Below, one piece after another: positions 17,030 through 23,808 of a stretch of 32,030 nt of DNA. The notes under the pieces are model-generated. The model worked only from the letters and a program-made list of their open reading frames with translations. It made no database searches and was not told where the DNA came from. The first letter of the stretch is position 1; every line of letters starts with the position of its first letter. Both the position numbers and the translations under genes were made by a program. Origin of the DNA: Corynebacterium sp. (GTDB taxonomy: Bacteria > Actinomycetota > Actinomycetes > Mycobacteriales > Mycobacteriaceae); contig JAUMZC010000019.1 of the NCBI GenBank assembly GCA_030528295.1, positions 1 through 32,030 on the forward strand. The letters run 5' to 3'.

Positions 17030-17596
17030 GTGACGCGTCAGCAACAACGGGAAGAAACACTTTATAACGTGTTGAAAGCCGCCGAGCGACTGTTTGTTAC
17101 TCGTGGGTTTTCTGCAACAACAATTCGAGACATCGCAGCCGACGCGGGGGTGAGCGTTGGGACCGTCATGTCCGTGGGGGATAAACATGCACTGCTTGTA
17201 AAAGTGTTTGAAAAATACATCGCTGATGAACATCAACAAGCAACCAGAATCAGCGGCATTCCTGCTGGCGGTACCGCGCAGCAGCAAGTCGATGCATTAG
17301 TGGAGTTAGTGACGCCTTTTGTCGAGCTGTTTTTGGCGCGGTATGAGCTTGCGCAGCACTATGCCTCAATGTTGGTCGGTGGAGGGCAACCTTCGAATCT
17401 TTTTCAGGAATTAGGCGACACGTTGGTCCAAGAGTTTTCGCAGGTGATTGGAGCTTCCCAGGGCGAATTGAAAGGTCGTGCGTTGTATTGCGCATACGTC
17501 GGTGTGCTGTTCATGGCGTCCGCACAAGGTACTTCGGATTCGACAGTGATCTTCAGTGAACTACGCCAGGTGTTCAGCAGCATCGTGGATAGCTAA
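17030..17596 (+). CDS. TetR-family transcriptional regulator
   Basis: 188 residues. The N-terminal TetR domain is clear: 'NVLKAAERLFVTRGFSATTI' followed by 'RDIAADAGVSVGTVMSVGDK', where the usual 'YYHFGSK' is replaced by 'MSVGDK'. Residues 60-188 are an unassigned ligand domain. GTG 17030 has GGAAGG 9 bases upstream; the frame further upstream overlaps the tandem operator. The stop codon overlaps the ribosome site of the DoxX-like gene, so the two genes are translationally close and probably form one self-regulated operon. Confidence 0.9.
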   Translation: MTRQQQREETLYNVLKAAERLFVTRGFSATTIRDIAADAGVSVGTVMSVGDKHALLVKVFEKYIADEHQQATRISGIPAGGTAQQQVDALVELVTPFVELFLARYELAQHYASMLVGGGQPSNLFQELGDTLVQEFSQVIGASQGELKGRALYCAYVGVLFMASAQGTSDSTVIFSELRQVFSSIVDS

Positions 17597-17608
17597 GGAG
17601 TGTGCAAT

Positions 17609-17992
17609 ATGAACATTGAGTTCGCAACCACATGGCCATTGCTCGTGATGGCCGTCCTGTTGATCGGTGACGTAATCCTATCGATCAAACCTGCGGATTT
17701 TATCGATGAGTGCCTCACAGGAGTCCGGTTCCCAGAAGAGTACAGATGGACGCTTCTGGTAGTGAAGTCGCTCGCTGGACTGGGATTTCTTGTGGGGGTG
17801 TGGGTGCCGCTCATCGGCATCGTAACTGCCGTATGCACAGTCATGTACTTTTTGTGCGGGATCATCGCGCATGTTCGCTCGGGTTATTTGCCCAATATTG
17901 CATGGTATAGCTGCTTGACTATGTTTGCCTGTGCAGCATTCACACTAGTGTTTGTTGGCTATGTGAGGTGGCCGGAGATAATGACGTTATAG
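17609..17992 (+). CDS. DoxX-like four-helix membrane protein
   Basis: 127 residues with four hydrophobic segments (about 8-24, 47-66, 70-90 and 98-118). The segment pattern and 'LLVVKSLAGLGFLVGVWVPL' match DoxX/DoxX-like quinone-pathway membrane proteins, though similarity is by layout more than by a diagnostic motif. AAGGAG (17595-17600) lies 8 bases before ATG 17609. It follows the TetR gene by 12 bases. Its 3' end overlaps the convergent sortase gene by 34 bases. Probably the target of the TetR regulator; substrate unknown. Confidence 0.75.
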   Translation: MNIEFATTWPLLVMAVLLIGDVILSIKPADFIDECLTGVRFPEEYRWTLLVVKSLAGLGFLVGVWVPLIGIVTAVCTVMYFLCGIIAHVRSGYLPNIAWYSCLTMFACAAFTLVFVGYVRWPEIMTL

Positions 17993-18669
17993 TCCAAATC
18001 TTGATTGTCTTTCACTGCGCACGCGATCAAAATAACGCGCCCAGGAATTGTGGTGTTCACCAGTTCGGCATCTTCGATAGCGTCTTGCTTGTTCACAAGC
18101 CAGGCATTATCAACGACCCATTCGCGAGACGCCCCGTGCTCATCAGTGACACGAAGTTTCGAACCATTGAGAATATCCGAAGAGAAACGCGGAACAGTGC
18201 CGCCGCTCACTGCGGGGACCTGTTCGGGCGCGGCGTCGAGACGCACCGCAGCAGAAACCTGTTCCGAAATTGGATTGAACACTAGTTTTTGTTGCGCCCA
18301 GGCATGGCCAAGAATGTAGACGGTGCCATCATGTGCCTTCGACGGCGGCTGACCCCAACCTTCCACCCAACGCACCATCGTGTCCTGAGGGCCGGCAGGA
18401 TCGAGCGGTAACACATACGGCATCGAATCGTAAGTCGCACCTGTGAGCGGAACCGCACCCTCGATGCTAAACGAACCTACGTCCAAAGGGGCCGGGCCAC
18501 TATTCACGCTTGGCGGGGGTGGTGGGGTTTGCTGAGTTGTCGATGTTGGTGTCGGCTGGGCTTGTTGTTGCGTATCGACGTCGCGCGGCAACGCGAACAC
18601 CAAAACCGTGCCGATGCAGGTAGTTGCGGCGACACCGGCAAGTGCAGACACCACTATCGATTTCTTCAT
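17959..18669 (-). CDS. Sortase-fold protein (class E/F-like)
   Basis: 236 residues: an N-terminal signal/anchor (residues 5-27), a Thr/Pro/Gln-rich spacer (33-60) and a compact sortase domain. His122 in 'VYILGHAW' and Cys217 in 'VILIACAV' sit where the catalytic His and Cys belong. The Arg normally found shortly after the Cys is not evident; 'LDYNVIISG' occupies that strand. Class F sortases of actinobacteria are the closest match. Start ATG 18669 lies only 9 bases after the stop of the ABC ATPase gene, with no ribosome site, so it may be read through from that operon. No LPXTG-type substrate is encoded in this window. Family fairly sure, activity uncertain. Confidence 0.8.
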   Translation of the reverse strand: MKKSIVVSALAGVAATTCIGTVLVFALPRDVDTQQQAQPTPTSTTQQTPPPPPSVNSGPAPLDVGSFSIEGAVPLTGATYDSMPYVLPLDPAGPQDTMVRWVEGWGQPPSKAHDGTVYILGHAWAQQKLVFNPISEQVSAAVRLDAAPEQVPAVSGGTVPRFSSDILNGSKLRVTDEHGASREWVVDNAWLVNKQDAIEDAELVNTTIPGRVILIACAVKDNQDLDYNVIISGHLT

Positions 18670-18678
18670 ATCAATATT

Positions 18679-19434
18679 TTAACCACGAATCGTCTGAGCC
18701 TTTGGGGTGGGTTCAAGTAGTTCCAAAAGATGCTCGCGAAGTACTGGTGGATCGGGGGAATCGGTGACCGTGATATCCGCAATTACTGTCGAACTAGGGC
18801 CATGAGACATGACGAAAATACGATCGGAAAGCAAGATCGCTTCATCAACGTCATGGGTCACCATAATGACCGTGCGGCGGTTTGCTTCCCACACGTGCTG
18901 AAGTTGAATCTGAAGTTCGCGGCGCGTAAGCGCATCGAGTGCTCCGAACGGTTCGTCGAGGAGCAAAATTTCCGGATTCACTGCGAATGCGCGAGCGATC
19001 CCGACGCGTTGCTGCATGCCGCCAGAAAGCCGAGCGGGGCGTCGTGACGCGGCATGTGAAAGGCCAACTTGATCGAGGAAATGATCGGCAATGTGAGAAC
19101 GCTCAGTCGAAGAAAGACCCGGACGCGCGGATTTGAGCCCGAATTCGATATTGCCTTTTGCCGTCATCCATGGCAGCAACGCATGATGTTGAAACACCAT
19201 GCCGCGGTCAGGGCCTGGTGTAGTAACAATGTGACCAGCGGCGAACACAGTTCCGGAACTTGGGAAGGCTAACCCCGCGATCATCGAAAGGATGGTTGAC
19301 TTGCCGCAGCCGGAGGGGCCGAGGATGGATACGAATTCGCCTTCGCTGATCTGTAGTGAAGTAGGGGCGATAATTTCCGTGTGGCCGTAGGATTTTGTGA
19401 TGTCGCGGAGTTCTACATGGGGGCGATTAGTCAT
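18679..19434 (-). CDS. ABC transporter ATPase, SsuB/NrtD/TauB type
   Basis: 251 residues. Walker A 'GPSGCGKST' (39-47), Q-loop 'MVFQHHALLPWMT', signature 'LSGGMQQRVGIARAF', Walker B 'ILLLDEPFGALD' and the switch histidine in 'VTHDVDEA'. This pattern is that of ATPases for nitrate, sulfonate and taurine importers. ATG 19434 overlaps the permease stop by 8 bases (ATGACTAA), giving translational coupling; a longer frame to 19512 lies inside the permease gene. The gene is the third in the binding protein-permease-ATPase operon. Confidence 0.93.
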   Translation of the reverse strand: MTNRPHVELRDITKSYGHTEIIAPTSLQISEGEFVSILGPSGCGKSTILSMIAGLAFPSSGTVFAAGHIVTTPGPDRGMVFQHHALLPWMTAKGNIEFGLKSARPGLSSTERSHIADHFLDQVGLSHAASRRPARLSGGMQQRVGIARAFAVNPEILLLDEPFGALDALTRRELQIQLQHVWEANRRTVIMVTHDVDEAILLSDRIFVMSHGPSSTVIADITVTDSPDPPVLREHLLELLEPTPKAQTIRG

Positions 19435-20215
19435 ATCGAACAACTTTCTGGATTGCGGCGATGAGATGATCAAGAATGAGACCGGTGATGCCGATGAGCA
19501 CAATGCACACAACGATGGCGTCGATATCTAACCGATTCCATTGATTCCATACGAAGAAACCAATACCGCGTCCCCCGACCAACATTTCGGCGGCGATAAT
19601 TACTAGCCATGACGTAGAGAGGGAAACCCGCAGGCCAGTAATGATTCCTGGAAGTGATGCGGGAAGCCATACATAGATAATTTGTGCCCATTGTGGTGTG
19701 CCTAATGTGGCCGCTAGATTGAGGTACGTCGGGTTGACGTCCCGCACAGCGTCGATCGTGTTGATCAGGGTGGGCCACAGTGCGGACAATACGATCACGA
19801 AAATTGCGGTGCGTTCCGAATCGCTAAGCAGTGCGAGCCCAAGGGGGAGCCATGCAAGTGGCGATACCGGACGTAACACCTGAAGGATCGGGTCGATCGC
19901 CCATCGGAGTGTGGTGCTGCGGCCAAGGATAAAACCCAATGGAATCGCGATGCTTGTGGCGATCAGGAAACCGGTAAGAACGCGACGTAGTGATGTGAGT
20001 AGATGCCAGAAAATTCCTACGCTATTGGGTCCTTCATAGTAGAAGGGATTCGAAAGTATTTCTAATGCTCGAGTGGCGGTACGGCTCGGTGTTGGGGCTA
20101 GGTCGCTGATCCATCCGAATATGGCGGCCACTTGCCAAAGGCTGAGCGTCGCGGCGAGAAACACGATGCCAATGCCTATTGCGCGCGTGGTTGTAGGTGC
20201 GTAATCAGTTCGCAT
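19427..20215 (-). CDS. ABC transporter permease, SsuC/NrtB type
   Basis: 262 residues with about six membrane segments and the EAA loop in the form 'DAVRDVNPTYLNLAATLG'. The C-terminus 'AEMLVGGRGIGFFVWNQWNR' followed by 'GLILDHLIAAIQKVVRY' is typical of permeases of the sulfonate/nitrate/taurine group. ATG 20215 was chosen because AGGA lies 8 bases before it and 'MRTDYAPTTT' begins a normal N-terminus; the extra 73 codons upstream are inside the binding-protein gene. It begins 10 bases after that gene and overlaps the ATPase gene. Confidence 0.93.
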   Translation of the reverse strand: MRTDYAPTTTRAIGIGIVFLAATLSLWQVAAIFGWISDLAPTPSRTATRALEILSNPFYYEGPNSVGIFWHLLTSLRRVLTGFLIATSIAIPLGFILGRSTTLRWAIDPILQVLRPVSPLAWLPLGLALLSDSERTAIFVIVLSALWPTLINTIDAVRDVNPTYLNLAATLGTPQWAQIIYVWLPASLPGIITGLRVSLSTSWLVIIAAEMLVGGRGIGFFVWNQWNRLDIDAIVVCIVLIGITGLILDHLIAAIQKVVRYD

Positions 20216-20225
20216 GTTCGGATTC

Positions 20226-21341
20226 CTAATAATTGAAAGTGGGAATATTCGGGTCGAATGCACGTCCGTTAACGGTGGTGGGGACGCCGTTGACTGAGAC
20301 GTCGTCAGGCAACACAGCGTCGGTGGCGCGAATGAGCGTGGGATCATCCATAGTGAGGGCGGTGCCACCGAGGTTCCAACGTGCGATCTGTGTGGCCATC
20401 CATGTGATTGCGGTCGAATCAATGTGGCCGCCAAACGAAATCCGTTGTGGATCTAAGGCTGGGAGCAACAATTCAGCGGGCTGATGAAGGTATTGCTCTT
20501 CCGAAAGGATATTTGCCACAGTCCGGTGGTTCGATTGATTGTTCGCAAATTCAGAGGCATGAGTGAGCGCTGTGGTAAGCACCTGCTGAAGGTGGGGATG
20601 CGCGGCGCTGCGGTCTTTGGCCATCGCGATACTGCAGCACGGATGGTTTGGCCACAGCTCTTTGGTGAGTGTAAATACCTTGCCAGCGCCTGAAACAACA
20701 GCGCGTTGATTGAAAGGTTCCGGGCCGACGAAAGCATCGATGCCGCCGACGTGCAATTGAGCGATCATATCTGCAGGTCGTAGTAAACGCAGCTCCACAT
20801 CTTTTTCGGGATCGACTCCGCCAGCGCTGAGGTAATCGCGAAATAACAAGGCGTGAACGGAGAATTCGAATGGGATGCCGATAGTTTTTCCGCGGAAATC
20901 TGTGGCGGAGGAAATGGTGTCGACATGTTTGCTCGCAATGGTGATGGCTTGGCCATTGGTGTTTTGTGTGAAAACTAGTTCGGTTGCGCGGTGGCTCTGA
21001 GTGACTCCAGCATTCATCGCTATGGGCATCGGGGAGAGCATGTGGGCAACATCAAGTTCGCCAGTGGCATACGCGCTCCATAAGTCCGCCCAACCAGCAA
21101 ACTTTTTCAACGAAACAGACAGGCCAAGCTCTTCGAAGGTGCCTTGGGCATGAGCCAAAATAAGTGGGGCGGTACAGGCGATTGGGATGTAACCGATCGT
21201 AAGTTCATGTTCCGTTGGCGCAGAATGGGCGGTGTGAGTTGTGCACGCTGCCGACATTCCTAGGAGTGGAAGTCCAATTGCGCTGAGTGCTGCATGCTGG
21301 AATAGGGCCCTGCGGCTAATGCTGTGGGATGTTGGAGTCAC
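20226..21341 (-). CDS. NrtA/SsuA-type ABC substrate-binding lipoprotein
   Basis: 371 residues. The N-terminus has a twin-arginine signal 'SISRRALFQH' and a lipobox-like 'MSAAC', so it is probably a Tat-exported lipoprotein. The mature part follows the NrtA/CmpA pattern: 'LTIGYIPIACTAPLILA', 'GWADLWSAYATGELDVAHML', 'PMPIAMNAG' and 'VGPEPFNQRAV'. Such proteins bind nitrate or bicarbonate, or in related branches sulfonates; the ligand cannot be read from sequence. The start is GTG 21341 with GAGG and AGG upstream. It is the first gene of the importer operon and is divergent from an OsmC-monooxygenase operon, which favours an organosulfur ligand. Confidence 0.88.
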   Translation of the reverse strand: MTPTSHSISRRALFQHAALSAIGLPLLGMSAACTTHTAHSAPTEHELTIGYIPIACTAPLILAHAQGTFEELGLSVSLKKFAGWADLWSAYATGELDVAHMLSPMPIAMNAGVTQSHRATELVFTQNTNGQAITIASKHVDTISSATDFRGKTIGIPFEFSVHALLFRDYLSAGGVDPEKDVELRLLRPADMIAQLHVGGIDAFVGPEPFNQRAVVSGAGKVFTLTKELWPNHPCCSIAMAKDRSAAHPHLQQVLTTALTHASEFANNQSNHRTVANILSEEQYLHQPAELLLPALDPQRISFGGHIDSTAITWMATQIARWNLGGTALTMDDPTLIRATDAVLPDDVSVNGVPTTVNGRAFDPNIPTFNY

Positions 21342-21677
21342 ACACCTAACCTCATTTCGGGGAGTAGTTGTCTATTAGAAGTAGACAACTCAGTCTTGTT
21401 TTATATTGGACGAGGTTAGCGCTTTCATGTGCTGTTGTCTAACGTTTCTACAAAATGCCATGTTGGATGGTGAATATTTTTCGCCGCAGCGCAGCGGCCA
21501 CGGAGATAAAAAATAGACTAAGTTGTTCACATCGCGGTTCATTTTGTGTTAGGGTCTGTGTTCAAGTTCCAAAACTTCGTAACTGATGCAGTGGAACGCA
21601 GGTTAATGAAGTCCAACGTTCGGCGCTTGAGACCTACGTGTAGCGGGTTGCTGACACTCAGAGAAAGACACGAATCC
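21342..21677. other. divergent control region of the organosulfur locus
   Basis: 336 bases without a gene. Besides the McbR-like box near the importer, TAGAC-N6-GTTCA (21514-21529, 8 of 10) lies on the side of the OsmC operon, just before a possible promoter TTCACA (21526-21531) / TAGGGT (21550-21555). The leader of the OsmC operon would be about 120 bases; it carries an in-frame ATG at 21606 and a 6-codon frame at 21586. I see no known riboswitch in it and no cysteine-rich leader peptide. Confidence 0.45.
21367..21405 (-). promoter_or_regulatory. importer promoter with McbR-like sulfur repressor box
   Basis: On the minus strand TATAAA (21405-21400) is a good -10 box for the binding-protein gene. 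Across the expected transcription start lies TAGAC-N6-GTCTT (21382-21397), 9 of 10 matches to the McbR operator TAGAC-N6-GTCTA of C. glutamicum (established knowledge). The left half of the box also forms a perfect 8-base inverted repeat, GTTGTCTA-N7-TAGACAAC (21367-21389), possibly for a second regulator. A further GTTGTCTA half site is at 21434-21441. Confidence 0.6.
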
Positions 21678-22238
21678 ATGAGCGAACTCACTCCTAATCA
21701 CCGTCCGGGCCAGCCATTGCAACCGATTAATGTTGAAGCGCTCCGCGCATTGGCACAGAAGAACATTGACAACCCGGAAGGTGCTCGCAAAACAGTGCGC
21801 ACCCACACAGAAGCTGACGGTTTATTCCGTAACGTCACCAAAATCCGTGATCTCGAGCCAGTGTTGGTATCAGAACCACCCGCGCTGTTGGGCGATGACT
21901 CAGCACCGAATCCAACGGAAGTGGCACAAGCAGCATTGGCCGCATGCATTTCCGTTGGTATTCAGGCGATTGCGACCCATCGCGGCGTTACCTTGACGAA
22001 CATTGAAATTGATATTGAAGGTGACATTGATATCTCGCCCACCTGGGGTGTTGGTGACCTGAATGACAACAAGCGTCCTGGTGTTTCGGACGTGCGTGTG
22101 AAAGTAAAGCTTGATGGCGATGCTGATCGTGAAACACTCGACCAGATTCATCAGGATGCGATCAAGTGGTCTCCAGTGGTGAATACGTACACTCGCCCCG
22201 CTGTTCTCACATCAGAACTCGTTGTCGAAGGGGATTAA
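21678..22238 (+). CDS. OsmC-family protein
   Basis: 186 residues of OsmC/Ohr fold. The conserved helix 'ALAACISVGIQAIATHRG' holds Cys90, the only cysteine; the position of the second active cysteine is 'WSPVVNT' instead of a CPV-like motif. Classical OsmC/Ohr peroxidases need both, so this is likely not a two-cysteine peroxidase. ATG 21678 was chosen because 'MSELTPNHRPGQP' fits the family; the in-frame ATG at 21606 would add an Arg-rich stretch. Only 2 bases separate it from the monooxygenase gene, so it may handle a reactive sulfur or thiol product; that is inference. Confidence 0.88.
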   Translation: MSELTPNHRPGQPLQPINVEALRALAQKNIDNPEGARKTVRTHTEADGLFRNVTKIRDLEPVLVSEPPALLGDDSAPNPTEVAQAALAACISVGIQAIATHRGVTLTNIEIDIEGDIDISPTWGVGDLNDNKRPGVSDVRVKVKLDGDADRETLDQIHQDAIKWSPVVNTYTRPAVLTSELVVEGD

Positions 22239-22240
22239 TC

Positions 22241-23308
22241 ATGACCACCGCAACCATTCATCGTATTGATCTCGAGGCGTTGGGCGTTCATCCAGAATTG
22301 CTGCAAACCATTTCTTCGAACGCGTCAGCGGTTGATAAAGGAGAGCTCGATGCTCGATATATTCTGCCGCTGTTAGGCAAAAGTACATTCGGAGTGGCGG
22401 GTTTTCGGCAAGGGTTACTGGATACGGCGCGTATGATTCGGGAAATTTCGCGGTGCGACCTCTCTGTCGGCTTTACAGTTTGGGCACATCGAATGACCCT
22501 TGAGTATTTGCGTCAGCTCGATACTTCGAGTGCACATACGATTATTCAACAACTTGAGCGAGGTGAACGCCCAGGCGTGACTGGCATGGCTGGGGCGTTT
22601 AAAGAGTTTGCTGGTTGCGGTGAAATCCAATTACACGCTGTTAAAGTTCAGGGTGGTTATCGGGTGTCCGGCAAGTTGCATTGGGCATCAAACCTGTATA
22701 ACGACGCTGTTTTAGTCACCGCAGCGCGAACTGATTTTGGCGAGCGCTTTGTTTTTCATGTTGATGGCACGGCAGAAGGTGTGGAGTTCGGGACCCCATT
22801 TGGATTGCTTGGCTTGAATGCAACGGCGTCTGCATGGGTCACGCTCACCAACGTTTTTATCGATGATTCGCAAGTAATTTCTCATGATTTTGAGGGCTTT
22901 ATTGCGCAGGTTCGTCCAACCTTTGTGTTGCTTCAGGTTGCTGAATGTTTGGGGGTTGCGGAGGCTGCGCTCGCCGCGGCGTCGTCACGACTTTCCGGTG
23001 TGAACGAAATGTTTACCCCCGACGTAGCCGCACTTAGCGATCGAATTTTTGAGCTAGTGCGACGTCAAGAAGCAATCATTGATCGGTTGCCGCATGAAAC
23101 CCCAGTTGAACTGCTGGAATTGCGTCTCGACGCCGCGTCCGCCGCTGTTGCTGCGTCAGGCATAGAAGTTCGAGTCGCGGGCGGTGCTGGCTATGCCAAA
23201 AACTCTCCAGCCTCGCGACGTTTTCGTGAAGCCGCATTTATTCCCGTGCAGTCCCCATCAGAATCACAGTTGCGGTGGGAATTAGCAAAGGCGCGTGAAG
23301 ACGTATGA
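22241..23308 (+). CDS. DszC/SfnB-like flavin-dependent monooxygenase
   Basis: 355 residues with acyl-CoA dehydrogenase fold. 'RMIREISRCDLSVGFTVWAH', 'GVTGMAGAFKEFAG', 'YRVSGKLHWASNLYNDA' and the C-terminal 'SPASRRFREAAFIPVQSPSE' are the pattern of the DszC/SfnB group, which uses reduced FMN and oxygen to oxidise organosulfur compounds, rather than of true acyl-CoA dehydrogenases. AAGGGG lies 7 bases before ATG 22241. It overlaps the following flavin reductase by ATGA, so donor and acceptor of reduced flavin are made together. In C. glutamicum the seu genes encode related enzymes for sulfonate esters. Exact substrate unknown. Confidence 0.88.
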   Translation: MTTATIHRIDLEALGVHPELLQTISSNASAVDKGELDARYILPLLGKSTFGVAGFRQGLLDTARMIREISRCDLSVGFTVWAHRMTLEYLRQLDTSSAHTIIQQLERGERPGVTGMAGAFKEFAGCGEIQLHAVKVQGGYRVSGKLHWASNLYNDAVLVTAARTDFGERFVFHVDGTAEGVEFGTPFGLLGLNATASAWVTLTNVFIDDSQVISHDFEGFIAQVRPTFVLLQVAECLGVAEAALAAASSRLSGVNEMFTPDVAALSDRIFELVRRQEAIIDRLPHETPVELLELRLDAASAAVAASGIEVRVAGGAGYAKNSPASRRFREAAFIPVQSPSESQLRWELAKAREDV

Positions 23309-23808
23309 ATGCCGCAATCACACAACCAAGCGTGACTCATTATCGGCAAACAGTTGCGAATTTCCCATCGGGCGTTACGGTGGTGACCACGCATGCTGAT
23401 GGCGAAGATATCGGTTTGACGGTGAGCGCATTTGCGTCGCTTTCCTTGGAGCCGCCGATGGTGCTGGTCAGCATTGATCAGAAATCCCGTTCGCACGGAT
23501 TCCTGCAATCTGGTTCGCCAATTGGGATTTCAGTGCTCGGGGCGAATCACACAGATATTGCGGTGCGCTTTGCGCGCCACGGGCATGATCGATTCGCCGA
23601 CGTGGATATATTCCGACGCGACAGTGTGCCATTTATCAACGATGCTACGGCCTGGTTCCTAGGTGAGGTCACTGACCGCTACCAGGGAGGAGATCATATA
23701 ATTCTCACGGTTCGTGTCAAAGACTGCGACTTTCAGGAAGGCTCTGCTCCGCTGCTGTACCAGAATGGTCGCTTGCACTCATACCCGACGCCTGGCGGCG
23801 GCGAGTAG
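23305..23808 (+). CDS. Flavin reductase (HpaC/DszD-like)
   Basis: 167 residues of the flavin-reductase-like FMN-binding split barrel. 'FPSGVTVVTTHADGEDIGLT' and 'SAFASLSLEPPMVLVSIDQ' form the flavin pocket; 'FARHGHDRF' and 'EVTDRYQGGDHIILTVRV' are typical of the short-chain NAD(P)H:FMN reductases that supply two-component monooxygenases. The ATG overlaps the monooxygenase stop by 4 bases. Its last 92 bases overlap the 3' end of the convergent MMPL gene. Role: provides reduced FMN to the DszC-like partner. Confidence 0.92.
   Translation: MNAAITQPSVTHYRQTVANFPSGVTVVTTHADGEDIGLTVSAFASLSLEPPMVLVSIDQKSRSHGFLQSGSPIGISVLGANHTDIAVRFARHGHDRFADVDIFRRDSVPFINDATAWFLGEVTDRYQGGDHIILTVRVKDCDFQEGSAPLLYQNGRLHSYPTPGGGE

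Noticed and set aside
22241-23308. Acyl-CoA dehydrogenase of fatty-acid oxidation
   Set aside because: The overlapping flavin reductase gene and the SfnB/DszC-type C-terminus fit a monooxygenase better.
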